Shown: piece after piece, positions 1-7,822 of the stretch
Position numbering within the stretch: the stretch's first letter is position 1
How the letters are laid out: the number at the start of each line of letters is the position of its first letter
From: Mesorhizobium carmichaelinearum
GTDB taxonomy: Bacteria; Pseudomonadota; Alphaproteobacteria; Rhizobiales; Rhizobiaceae
Length of the DNA: 64,000 nucleotides
Reading direction: 5' to 3'
NCBI RefSeq assembly: GCF_900199455.1
Contig: NZ_FZQR01000016.1
Coordinates: 54,266 to 118,265 of the forward strand
Position numbers and translations under genes: made by a program
The notes under the pieces: model-generated
Database searches by the model: none
What the model was told of the DNA's origin: nothing
What the model saw: only the letters and a program-made list of their open reading frames with translations

Positions 1-90
1 GGATGCGCGCGAGTTCTTGAGTGGACTTGAGCCGATTTCGGCGCCAAGTTCGCTTCGGGCGGGGCGTCAGGTAGTCAAAGAGGAGAAAAC

Positions 91-162
91 ATGTCTTAAC
101 TGCTCCACCCAGTCTCTCGCCGCGGTTTCCTCGCTGGCGCCGCAGCCACAGGGGCGCTGATC
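91..162 (+). other. Broken 5' end and Tat leader of cpdB
   Basis: A purine-rich ribosome site (AGGAG, 81-85) precedes an ATG at 91, but the third codon is TAA (97-99). After that stop the same frame stays open into the cpdB ORF and encodes a twin-arginine export leader, with SRRGFLAG at 115-138 followed by an Ala/Gly/Leu hydrophobic stretch ending near FSVRAQ. The leader therefore belongs to the enzyme, but it is cut off from the only good start. Translation could begin at CTG 100 or GTG 163; the second would lose the twin arginines. A sequencing error is the alternative explanation. Confidence 0.7.
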
Positions 163-2070
163 GTGCTTCATCCCTTCTCCGTCCGGGCACAGGCCAACCA
201 GGCGCATCTTCGGATCATGGAGACCACCGACATCCATGTGAACGTGCTGCCTTATGATTACTACGCCGACAAAGCCAACGACACGATGGGCCTGTCGCGC
301 ACCGCGTCGCTGATCGACGCGGTGCGCAAGGAAGCCGTCAATTCGATGCTGATCGACAATGGCGACCTTTTGCAGGGCAATCCGATGGGCGACTACATCG
401 CCTACGAGAAGGGCCTGAAGGACGGCGATCTGCATCCGATCATGAAAGGCATGAACCTGCTCGGCTACGAGTGCTCGACGCTCGGCAACCACGAGTTCAA
501 TTACGGCCTGTCCTTCCTGGACAAGGTGCTGGCCGGTGCCAATTTCCCGTTCGTTTGCGCCAATCTGATCCGCGGCACCGCGCTCGCCGCCAACCCGCGC
601 GACGACAAGCTCTATCTCAAGCCCTACGTGATCCTCGACAGGAAGATCAAGGACGGTTCGGGCGCCGAGCAGCCGATCCGGATCGGCATCATCGGCTTCG
701 TGCCGCCGCAGATCATGGTGTGGGACCTCAAGAATCTCGAAGGCAACGTCAAGACGCGCGACATCGTCGAGGCGGCCAAAGCCTGGGTGCCGCAGATGAA
801 GGAAGAGGGCGCCGACATCGTCATCGCGCTCTCCCATTCCGGCATCGATGTGAAGCAGGGCGACATGATGGAGAACGCCTCGTTCTTCGTCGCCGGCGTC
901 GATGGCATCGATGCCGTGTTCACCGGCCACCAGCATCTGGTGTTCCCCGGCAAGAAGGATTTCCAGTCCCTCGACGGCGTCGACACGCAAAAAGGCACGC
1001 TGCAAGGCAAGCCCGCCGTGATGGGCGGTTTCTGGGGCTCGCATATGGGGCTGATCGACCTGATGCTGGAGCGTGACGGATCGAAATGGAAGGTCGTTTC
1101 CGCGACCTCCGAGGCGCGGCCGATCTTCGAGCGTGTCGACAACAAGAACAAACCGACTGTCCCCGACGACAAGCGTATCATCGCCGCCCTCGAGCAGGAC
1201 CATCAGGCGACCCTGGCCTATGTGCGCCGTCCCGTCGGCAAGACCTCCGCGCCGCTCTATTCCTATTTCTCGCTGGTCGCCGACGATCCGTCGGTGCAAG
1301 TCGTCAGCCAGGCGCAGACCTGGTATTTGAAGGACATCCTCAAGAGCACGCAGTGGAAGGATGTGCCGCTGCTGTCGGCCGCCGCTCCCTTCAAGGCCGG
1401 CGGGCGCAACGGCGCCGATTACTATACCGACGTGCCCGCCGGCGACATCGCCATCAAGAACGTCGCCGACCTCTATCTCTATCCCAACACCGTGCGCGCC
1501 GTCGAAATCACCGGAGCGCAGGTGAAGGAATGGCTGGAGATGTCGGCCGGCATCTTCAACAGGATCGAGGCGGGGAAGGCCGACCAGGCGCTCATCAACA
1601 CCGATTTCCCGTCCTACAATTTCGACGTCATCGACGGCGTCTCCTACAAGATCGATCTGTCGCAGCCGCCGAAATACGATGCTAAGGGTGGTGTTGCGAA
1701 CGCCGGGTCAAGCCGTATCGTCGACCTGACGTTCGACGGCAAACCGATTGATCCCAATCAGAAATTCGTCGTCGCGACCAACAACTACCGGGCCGGCGGC
1801 GGCGGCAATTTCCCCGACATCAATGCCTCGAAGATCATCTACGAGGCGCCGGACACCAACCGCGACGTCATCGTTCGCTACATTGTGAGCCAGGGCACGA
1901 TCAACCCGTCGGCCGACGGCAACTGGTCGTTCGCACCGCTGCCGGGAACCAGCGTCGTGTTCGAGACGGGCGTCAAGGCAAAGGATTTCATCGCCGACGT
2001 GAAGTCGCTGAAGATCGAACCGGCGGGCGAGGGCGAAGCCGGTTTTGCGAAGTATCGCATCACTCTTTGA
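163..2070 (+). CDS. cpdB: 2',3'-cyclic-nucleotide 2'-phosphodiesterase / 3'-nucleotidase
   Basis: Periplasmic two-domain enzyme that opens 2',3'-cyclic nucleotides and removes the 3' phosphate, releasing nucleosides and phosphate for uptake. The metallophosphatase domain opens with METTDIHVNVLPYDYY and has the metal-binding GNHEF near residue 110 and GHQH near 256. The C-terminal 5'-nucleotidase substrate domain includes YNFDVIDGVSYKID and the aromatic-binding NNYRAGGGGNFP. At about 635 residues it matches CpdB length. The GTG at 163 lies inside what should be the export leader; the same frame extends upstream to a nonsense codon at 97-99, so this start is only the best one available downstream of the stop. 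It appears monocistronic. Confidence 0.88.
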   Translation: MLHPFSVRAQANQAHLRIMETTDIHVNVLPYDYYADKANDTMGLSRTASLIDAVRKEAVNSMLIDNGDLLQGNPMGDYIAYEKGLKDGDLHPIMKGMNLLGYECSTLGNHEFNYGLSFLDKVLAGANFPFVCANLIRGTALAANPRDDKLYLKPYVILDRKIKDGSGAEQPIRIGIIGFVPPQIMVWDLKNLEGNVKTRDIVEAAKAWVPQMKEEGADIVIALSHSGIDVKQGDMMENASFFVAGVDGIDAVFTGHQHLVFPGKKDFQSLDGVDTQKGTLQGKPAVMGGFWGSHMGLIDLMLERDGSKWKVVSATSEARPIFERVDNKNKPTVPDDKRIIAALEQDHQATLAYVRRPVGKTSAPLYSYFSLVADDPSVQVVSQAQTWYLKDILKSTQWKDVPLLSAAAPFKAGGRNGADYYTDVPAGDIAIKNVADLYLYPNTVRAVEITGAQVKEWLEMSAGIFNRIEAGKADQALINTDFPSYNFDVIDGVSYKIDLSQPPKYDAKGGVANAGSSRIVDLTFDGKPIDPNQKFVVATNNYRAGGGGNFPDINASKIIYEAPDTNRDVIVRYIVSQGTINPSADGNWSFAPLPGTSVVFETGVKAKDFIADVKSLKIEPAGEGEAGFAKYRITL

Positions 2071-2142
2071 AGATTGGTGCGCGATCCGCGGGAGGCGAGC
2101 TCACGCCAGTCAGGCGTGAGTTCATCCTTGCGTTACGCAGCT

Positions 2143-2457
2143 TCAATTGGTTGCAGGCACCGGCGTCAGCGGCAAGGCTGTCGCAGGCGCTTGCGGGCTG
2201 ACTGGTTGTGTCGGCTCAAGCGACGTGCCAGTCGGGTCGCTGGGTACGGTCAACGGCGACATCCCGGCCGGGGCATGGACTTCGTGGATGGTCGAGGTTG
2301 GTGTGTTGTCGATGAGATCGCTCGCACCAGGCGTCAAGGTTGGGCTGATGCTGAGACCCAGCGGATCGTTCATGACGGCGGGTGGAACGACGCGCCGTGC
2401 GTCGGCCGCGGATATGGCGGCAAGCAGGATGGCAATGGTGGCAACAGTTCGCTTCAT
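2143..2457 (-). CDS. Small secreted proline/threonine-rich protein, unknown function
   Basis: A 104-residue protein with an N-terminal signal peptide (MKRTVATIAILLAAISAADA) followed by a Pro/Thr/Ser-rich, probably disordered tail with no recognisable domain. A perfect AGGAGG ribosome site lies 5 bases before the ATG, which makes expression likely. It is convergent with cpdB and about 200 bases downstream of cfa on the same strand. Export to the periplasm is inferred from the leader; no function is assigned. Confidence 0.65.
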   Translation of the reverse strand: MKRTVATIAILLAAISAADARRVVPPAVMNDPLGLSISPTLTPGASDLIDNTPTSTIHEVHAPAGMSPLTVPSDPTGTSLEPTQPVSPQAPATALPLTPVPATN

Positions 2458-2664
2458 GGAAGCCTCCTATGGTCAGAGGCGCTCGGCGTAAGGGTATTGG
2501 GCGCGGGCGTCGGATGCGGCAGAACGCTCGCCAGGCGATCGCGGTTTCATCACGTCGCATCAAGACGTCGCGATCCGCGCTGGCGTAACCCCGCAATCTC
2601 AACGCTGCGGGGACATGCTCACCAAAAGGCGGCCACTGGCGATGATATCGATGAGTGCGCCGGC

Positions 2665-3921
2665 TTACGCCTTGTAGACCACCTGGCGCACATCGATGTA
2701 GCTGGCGCGGAAGCCGGCTTCGCAATAATGCAGGTAGAACTCCCAGAGCTTCTTGAAGCGATCGTCGAAGCCGAGCGGCACGATCTTCTCCCACGACGCC
2801 CAGAAGCGAAGCCGCCATTCGGCAAGCGTGCGCGCATAGTCGTCGGGAAACACCCGCTCACGCAGATGCGCAAGGCCGTGGTCCTTGCCGAGCGTCTTCA
2901 GGATCGACGGTGTCGGCAGCATGCCGCCCGGAAAGACGTAGCGCTGGATGAAATCCGGCCTGGCGCGGTAGGTGTCGTAGGCGGCCTCGTTGATGGTGAT
3001 GATCTGCAGGCCCGCGGTGCCGCCGGGTTTCAGGCAGGCCTTCATCTTCGAGAAGAACACCGGCCAGTATTTCTCGCCGACCGCCTCGAACATCTCGATC
3101 GAGGCGATGCGATCGTAAGTCCCTGTTTCGTCGCGGTAGTCCTGCAGCTTGATGTCGACCTTGTCGGCAAGCCCAGCCTTGGCGATGCGTGCCTTGGCGA
3201 AATCGTGCTGTTCGCGGCTGATCGTCAGTCCGGTAACGCGGCAGCCGATTTCGCGCGCCGCGAATTCGGCAAAGCCACCCCAGCCGCAGCCGATCTCCAG
3301 CACATGATCCTTTTTGCCGATACCCGTATCCCTGGCCAGCGCCCGGTATTTGGCGGCCTGGGCGCTCTCCAGGTCATTGGCACCATTGGCGTAAAGCGCC
3401 GAGGAATAGGTCATGCTCGGGTCGAGCCACTCCTTGTAGAAGGCGTTGCCGAGATCGTAATGCGCCGAGATATTGCGCCTCGAACCGGTGCGTGTGTTCT
3501 CGTTGAACCAGTGGCGGATGCGTTGGACGGTGTTGATGAGCCAGCTGGCGCCGCCGGCGACGCGTTCGCCGATCGCCGAATTGACCACGAACAATTCCAG
3601 GAAACTGGTGACATCAGGGCTTTCCCAATCGCCATCCATATAGGATTCGGCAACACCGATCGTGCCGCCGGAAAAGGCGCGGCCGGGCAGGCGCCAGTTC
3701 TTGAGCACCAGTTCGGCGTCCGGGCCAGGTCCCTTGCCGCCAACGAGAACGGCGCGACCATCCGGCATCCTGACCTTGAGCGAGCCGCGCGGCAGGTTCA
3801 TTGCCGCCGACAGTACCATGCGCGCCTTGGCTGGCAGGCCCTTGACGATCTCGGCGAAATTGAACTCATCGAGCCTGACCGCTTCGCCCGGCGCTACGTT
3901 ATGATGTTCCCCGTGTGCCAT
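2665..3921 (-). CDS. cfa: Cyclopropane-fatty-acyl-phospholipid synthase
   Basis: Transfers a methylene group from S-adenosylmethionine to the cis double bond of membrane phospholipid acyl chains, a stress and stationary-phase membrane change. The SAM-binding motif VLEIGCGWGGFAEFAA is near residue 185, preceded by the family signature ISAHYDLGNAFYKEWLDP; FPGGMLPT and the helical C-terminus follow. I chose the ATG at 3921 (MAHGEHHN) with a weak AGGGG upstream; the frame extends 21 residues further to 3984 with non-conserved sequence. At 418 residues it is of normal length. Confidence 0.9.
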   Translation of the reverse strand: MAHGEHHNVAPGEAVRLDEFNFAEIVKGLPAKARMVLSAAMNLPRGSLKVRMPDGRAVLVGGKGPGPDAELVLKNWRLPGRAFSGGTIGVAESYMDGDWESPDVTSFLELFVVNSAIGERVAGGASWLINTVQRIRHWFNENTRTGSRRNISAHYDLGNAFYKEWLDPSMTYSSALYANGANDLESAQAAKYRALARDTGIGKKDHVLEIGCGWGGFAEFAAREIGCRVTGLTISREQHDFAKARIAKAGLADKVDIKLQDYRDETGTYDRIASIEMFEAVGEKYWPVFFSKMKACLKPGGTAGLQIITINEAAYDTYRARPDFIQRYVFPGGMLPTPSILKTLGKDHGLAHLRERVFPDDYARTLAEWRLRFWASWEKIVPLGFDDRFKKLWEFYLHYCEAGFRASYIDVRQVVYKA

Positions 3922-4259
3922 TTCGTGCCCCTGGATTTCCGTGGTGCCGGCGCAAATTGCCGGGCCACGGTTCTCTTGGATCATTCGCCGGGTTCGAACG
4001 CCTCGCCTGGTCCCGGTAGCTCACGGGTTCGGCGACAGGCGGACTCGAACGAAGGCGCGCGCCCCGTTAGCCGGAGCTTCCGCACTTCCCAGCGAATGCC
4101 TGCCACAATCTTCCACGTCATGGGGGGGAACTTCAAGTGGCAGGTCTCCAGCTGGGCTGTGCCACCTGCGTTTGGCATCTGGCCTCGCCGCATCGAGTTG
4201 CTGCTGCGCAAATCAAAAACGTCTATGGCCGCCGCAGCGCTTGTGCGATAGCTTTAGCC
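3922..4259. other. Intergenic region between divergent cfa and a small membrane gene
   Basis: About 340 bases with no convincing gene. Open frames here lack ribosome sites and recognisable protein features. It should hold the promoter of cfa (leftward) and of the small gene at 4260 (rightward); I could not settle on clear promoter boxes. Confidence 0.4.
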
Positions 4260-4394
4260 ATGCGTTATGTAATCGTCATTGCGGCAATCGCGTTCTTCCT
4301 GATCTGGGACGGTCTCTACAATCAGGGCCGGTATCTCGACATCTCGGTCAGGGAACTCTCCCATGTCGTGCGTTACGTCACCGGCAAGGCCTGA
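4260..4394 (+). CDS. 44-residue single-pass membrane protein
   Basis: ATG at 4260 starts a short protein with one N-terminal membrane segment (RYVIVIAAIAFFLIWDGLY) and a charged C-terminal tail of about 24 residues (SVRELSHVVRYVTGKA). The frame is open upstream to 4137, but that part does not look like protein. No strong ribosome site is visible. Small proteins of this shape are common in rhizobia; function unknown. Confidence 0.5.
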   Translation: MRYVIVIAAIAFFLIWDGLYNQGRYLDISVRELSHVVRYVTGKA

Positions 4395-4565
4395 ATTTCC
4401 CTTCCTAAAAGAGCAGCCCGGCGCGCCATTCGAGGTGTTTTATCGCCGCGAGATGAGGTCCGGCACCGTGCGGGGCGCGTCGCAAGGACGCGTGACGCCA
4501 TGAACGGTTGACGCGAGGCGACCGCCGTTACTAAAGACCCCGTCATTCAGATCGAGGAGGCGGGA

Positions 4566-4856
4566 TTGATCCGGCATATCGTTTTCTTCAGCGCGCGGCG
4601 CAAGGAGGATGTCGAGTCCGTGCGCACCGGGCTTTTGGCGCTCGGCAACATTCCTCATTCCAGTCTCTTCGAGGTCACCTTGAACACCAAGGTCGACCCG
4701 CTGTCGGACGAAGTCGATGTCGTCGTCTACGCCGAGTTCGCCGACGACGCGGCGCTGGCCGCCTACAAGGCACATCCGCTCTATGCGCAGACCACGGCCA
4801 AGGTCAAACCATTGCGCGAACTGCGCTATTCCGCCGACGTCGTGGCCGGCAGCTGA
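4566..4856 (+). CDS. Dabb-family (stress-responsive alpha-beta barrel) protein
   Basis: A 96-residue protein with the dimeric A/B-barrel pattern: an opening MIRHIVFFSARR strand, a central VVVYAEFADDAALAAYKAHPLY block and a hydrophobic last strand. Family members are small dimers, some of them enzymes in polyketide or aromatic metabolism, most uncharacterised. The start is TTG, chosen because a strong GAGGAGG lies 6 bases before it and the protein begins exactly at the conserved first strand. The VOC gene follows 93 bases downstream. Confidence 0.75.
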   Translation: MIRHIVFFSARRKEDVESVRTGLLALGNIPHSSLFEVTLNTKVDPLSDEVDVVVYAEFADDAALAAYKAHPLYAQTTAKVKPLRELRYSADVVAGS

Positions 4857-4949
4857 TCCCGGGCGCGGTTCTGGATCTCGACAAGTCCCGGCGGTCGCCG
4901 ATCGGAAACGGCCTTGAACCGCGCTCCGGAATGATGCAAACCGCGCCCG

Positions 4950-5840
4950 ATGACCGACAGACCAACCACCGGCACGCATCCGCTTGACCATCTCGTTCTG
5001 CCGACCGGGAGCCTCGAGGTCGCGCGAGCCCGGCTCACTTCGCTGGGCTTCGTCGTTGCGCCGACCGGTATCCATCCCTTTGGTACGGAAAACTGCTGCG
5101 TGTTCCTCGCCGACGGCACCTATCTGGAGCCGCTCGCGATTGGCCGCGAGCAGGCGGCGATCGAGGCCGCCGCCGCAGGCAACGTCTTTGTTGCGCGCGA
5201 CCGTGCCTATCGCGAAAGCCGCGGCGATGAGGGGTTTTCCGCGGTGGTTCTGGGGACCGGCAACGCCGATGCCGACCATGCACGCTATGTCGAAACCGGC
5301 CTGTCGGCGGGAAACACGCTGAGCTTTTCACGCGCTTTCACCGATACATCGGGCAAAAGCGACGTGGCATCATTCAAACAGGCCTTTGCCGCGGCCAGTG
5401 GCGCAACCGACGCGTTCCTGTTTGCCTGCCAGCGGATCAATGCACCAAAGGTGGACCGTGCGGCCCTGCAGGCCCACGCCAACGGCGCCAGCGGGATCCT
5501 TGAGGTGGTGGCGGTCAGCGACCAGCCTGCCGAACAGACCAGCCTCATCTCCGTTGCGGTGAACGATCCTGCCGCCGACGGCGAGGGCGGTGCGTTTCTC
5601 CTGCCGAACGCAACCTTGAGCGTGCTCGACCCCAAATCTTTCACCGCTCGCTTTGGCATTCCGGCAGGTTCATCCACAAAGCTCCGCTTTGCCGCGATCG
5701 TCTTTGCCGTCCGAAGCACTGATGTTACGTCGCGGCTGCTTGCAGCCAATTCCATCCAGCACGATATAGCCGGCAGTGATATTGTCGTGCAGCCGGCAAC
5801 CGGACAGGGCGCGGCTTTCATCTTCCGGGAGATCCAATGA
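4950..5840 (+). CDS. VOC / glyoxalase-like domain protein
   Basis: A 296-residue protein beginning with THPLDHLVLPTGSLEVARARLTSLGF, the first strand-helix unit of a glyoxalase-like fold with a potential metal-binding His. A second half with related beta-alpha pattern (LISVAVNDPA; LRFAAIVFAV) suggests two VOC modules. The substrate cannot be told from sequence. Its stop overlaps the kdsA start by four bases (ATGA), so the two are probably translationally coupled. Confidence 0.75.
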   Translation: MTDRPTTGTHPLDHLVLPTGSLEVARARLTSLGFVVAPTGIHPFGTENCCVFLADGTYLEPLAIGREQAAIEAAAAGNVFVARDRAYRESRGDEGFSAVVLGTGNADADHARYVETGLSAGNTLSFSRAFTDTSGKSDVASFKQAFAAASGATDAFLFACQRINAPKVDRAALQAHANGASGILEVVAVSDQPAEQTSLISVAVNDPAADGEGGAFLLPNATLSVLDPKSFTARFGIPAGSSTKLRFAAIVFAVRSTDVTSRLLAANSIQHDIAGSDIVVQPATGQGAAFIFREIQ

Positions 5841-6697
5841 GCAAGCCCCAAGCGTCCAATTCGATGACGCCCAATTCGTCGGTGACCGTCGGCAACGTCG
5901 TCTTCGACAACAACGCGCCTTTGGCACTGATCGCCGGCCCGTGCCAGTTCGAATCGCGCCAGCATGCCTTCGACATGGCCGGCGCGCTGAAGGAACTGAC
6001 AGCTAAGCTCGGCATCGGCCTCGTCTACAAGACGAGCTACGACAAGGCCAACCGCACGTCGCTGTCGGCAACGCGCGGCGCCGGCATGGACGCCGCACTT
6101 CCGGTCTTCGACGAACTGCGCAAGCAATTTTCGCTTCCCGTGCTGACCGATGTCCACACCGAGGAACAGTGCGCGATCGTCGCGCCGCATGTCGATGTCC
6201 TGCAGATTCCAGCCTTCCTGTCGCGCCAGACCGACATGCTGGTTGCCGCCGCGAAAACGGGCAAGGTGATCAACGTGAAGAAGGGGCAGTTCCTCGCGCC
6301 TTGGGATATGAAGAACGTGGTCGCCAAGATCACCGGTTCCGGCAACGCCAACGTCTTGACCACCGAGCGCGGCGCGTCCTTCGGCTACAACACGCTGGTG
6401 TCGGATATGCGCGCACTGCCTGTCATGGCCGAGATCGGCGCTCCAGTGATCTTCGACGCCACGCATTCGGTCCAGCAGCCCGGCGGGCAGGGCGGCTCGT
6501 CTGGCGGCGAGCGCCGCTTTGTCGAAACGCTGGCTCGCGCGGCCGTCGCCGTCGGCGTCGCCGGCGTCTTCATCGAGACCCACCAGGATCCCGACAATTC
6601 GACCTCCTCCGACGGCCCGAACATGCTGCCGCTGAAGGACATGCCGGCGCTTCTCGAAAGGCTGATGGCCTTCGACCGGATAGCGAAGGGCCGCTGA
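5837..6697 (+). CDS. kdsA: 3-deoxy-8-phosphooctulonate synthase (Kdo-8-P synthase)
   Basis: Condenses phosphoenolpyruvate with arabinose 5-phosphate to Kdo 8-phosphate, the first committed step to the inner-core sugar of LPS. Signatures: LIAGPCQFESRQHAFDMAG near residue 35, the YKTSYDKANRTS substrate loop, NVKKGQFLAPWDMKN, and FIETHQDPDNSTSSDGPNML near the end. At 286 residues it is of normal length. It overlaps the upstream VOC gene by four bases and lies 1.1 kb before eno, the usual rhizobial arrangement. Confidence 0.96.
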   Translation: MSKPQASNSMTPNSSVTVGNVVFDNNAPLALIAGPCQFESRQHAFDMAGALKELTAKLGIGLVYKTSYDKANRTSLSATRGAGMDAALPVFDELRKQFSLPVLTDVHTEEQCAIVAPHVDVLQIPAFLSRQTDMLVAAAKTGKVINVKKGQFLAPWDMKNVVAKITGSGNANVLTTERGASFGYNTLVSDMRALPVMAEIGAPVIFDATHSVQQPGGQGGSSGGERRFVETLARAAVAVGVAGVFIETHQDPDNSTSSDGPNMLPLKDMPALLERLMAFDRIAKGR

Positions 6698-6783
6698 GCC
6701 GACGCTTCCTGCCGGTGCTTGTGGTCAGGAGGGGCCGGTTGTACGCTTGGCCGGCAAATGAGCGTCCTGGCAGGAGGAAAGCC

Positions 6784-6987
6784 ATGTCCGTCGCCCGCGT
6801 CACCGAAATCACCTCATCGTCGAAGAAGAGTTTTCAAGACGCCATCGAGAAGGGAATCGCCCGCGCATCGAAAACCCTGAAGAACGTCGAAGGCGCCTGG
6901 ATCCAGGATCAGAAGATCGTCGTCGAGGACGGCAAGATCGCTGCCTATCGCGTCAACATGAAGGTGACTTTCATCCTCGCGGAGTGA
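6784..6987 (+). CDS. Dodecin family flavin-binding protein
   Basis: A 67-residue protein, MSVARVTEITSSSKKSFQDA..., ending AYRVNMKVTFILAE: the one-helix, three-strand dodecin pattern. Dodecins form hollow dodecamers that store flavins in the cytoplasm. The ATG at 6784 has an AGGAGG nine bases upstream. The W in EGAWIQDQ is at the usual flavin-stacking position. Probably a separate gene in the kdsA-to-eno interval. Confidence 0.88.
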   Translation: MSVARVTEITSSSKKSFQDAIEKGIARASKTLKNVEGAWIQDQKIVVEDGKIAAYRVNMKVTFILAE

Positions 6988-7070
6988 TCGGCCGCCGCCG
7001 AAAAAGTCGGGAACTTTCGCCCGCGCCCCTCATTGTCAAAGCAGAGTTCAACGACAACGAGGAGCAGATC

Positions 7071-7436
7071 ATGACAACCCAGACAGGTCACACCGAAGCC
7101 ATTGCCGCTTCGCGCGTCATCGGCACGTCGGTCTACAACACCGAAGGCAAGAGCATCGGCAGCATCGAGGACATCATGCTCGACAAGACGTCGAATGGCA
7201 TCATGTTCGCGGTGATCGGCTTTGGCGGCTTTCTCGGCATTGGCGAGAAGTACCACGCCGTTCCCTGGGCCAGCCTCGACTATGATGAGGACAAGGGCGG
7301 CTATGTCGTGCCCTTCTCCAAGGATCAGTTGAAGGCGGCGCCCGCCTATTCGATCAACGAACTGGCCGGCGCGGATGGCGAGACGGCGCGCGACGCGTCC
7401 TATGAGTATTACAAGGTCACGCCCTACTGGCATTGA
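7071..7436 (+). CDS. PRC-barrel domain protein
   Basis: A 121-residue protein with a central PRC-barrel: ASRVIGTSVYNTEGKSIGSIEDIMLDK, then IMFAVIGFGGFLGIGEKYHAVPWASLDY. This small beta-barrel occurs in photosynthetic reaction centres and RimM; stand-alone copies in rhizobia are of unknown, often stress-linked, role. The start at 7071 follows a GAGGAG; the open frame upstream to 6984 overlaps the dodecin stop and is not protein-like. A strong hairpin terminator follows ten bases after the stop. Confidence 0.85.
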   Translation: MTTQTGHTEAIAASRVIGTSVYNTEGKSIGSIEDIMLDKTSNGIMFAVIGFGGFLGIGEKYHAVPWASLDYDEDKGGYVVPFSKDQLKAAPAYSINELAGADGETARDASYEYYKVTPYWH

Positions 7437-7445
7437 CGCAACCGC

Positions 7446-7485
7446 AATCAAAAAGGGCCTCGTTGCGACGGGGCCCTTTTTGATT
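7446..7485. terminator. Bidirectional rho-independent terminator
   Basis: AATCAAAAAGGGCC pairs with GGCCCTTTTTGATT across a short loop, giving a hairpin with a T run on one side and an A run on the other. It lies between the PRC-barrel gene (rightward) and the lipoprotein ORF (leftward), so it can end transcription in both directions. Confidence 0.85.
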
Positions 7486-7497
7486 CAACGCCAACGC

Positions 7498-7623
7498 TTA
7501 CTCGCTGATGCTCAACGCCGGCAAAGGCGCGAAAGCCTTCGGTGGCGATTGCTTGGTGTCGCACGACGTCAGAAATGCCGCCGCGATCAGGAACAAACTC
7601 ACGATACCGCTCCACTCGGACAT
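7498..7623 (-). CDS. 41-residue lipoprotein
   Basis: Minus-strand ORF starting MSEWSGIVSLFLIAAAFL, then the lipobox LTSC with the acylated Cys at residue 21, then a Lys/Pro-rich tail (TKQSPPKAFAPLP) ending at TAA. A perfect AGGAGG lies nine bases before the ATG. The bidirectional hairpin at 7446-7485 closes it. It is easily missed by gene callers because of its size. Small rhizobial lipoproteins of this type are of unknown function; membrane anchoring is inferred from the lipobox. Confidence 0.7.
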   Translation of the reverse strand: MSEWSGIVSLFLIAAAFLTSCDTKQSPPKAFAPLPALSISE

Positions 7624-7822
7624 GGCGAAACTCCTCCTGTTTCGCCCCGCGCGACAACAGCCATAACCCGGAATTGATGTCCGGGCGCATGACTTATGAT
7701 GACAGAAATTTGCGCTTCGTGAATCCGGCGGGCGGCACTATTCGGCCATGGCCGGATTGCCTTTTGCGTCGCTTTGGCTAAGACGGGCGCGACCTTTCGT
7801 CAGATCAATCGGGGACATCGCA

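Noticed and set aside
3985..4070. Possible tRNA on either strand (GTTCGAAC and GACTCGAAC words)
   Set aside because: No acceptor stem or anticodon arm can be folded around these words, and the spacing does not suit a tRNA.
2074..4251. 725-codon plus-strand open frame opposite cfa
   Set aside because: It covers the reverse strand of cfa and of the small secreted protein gene, which have much stronger evidence.
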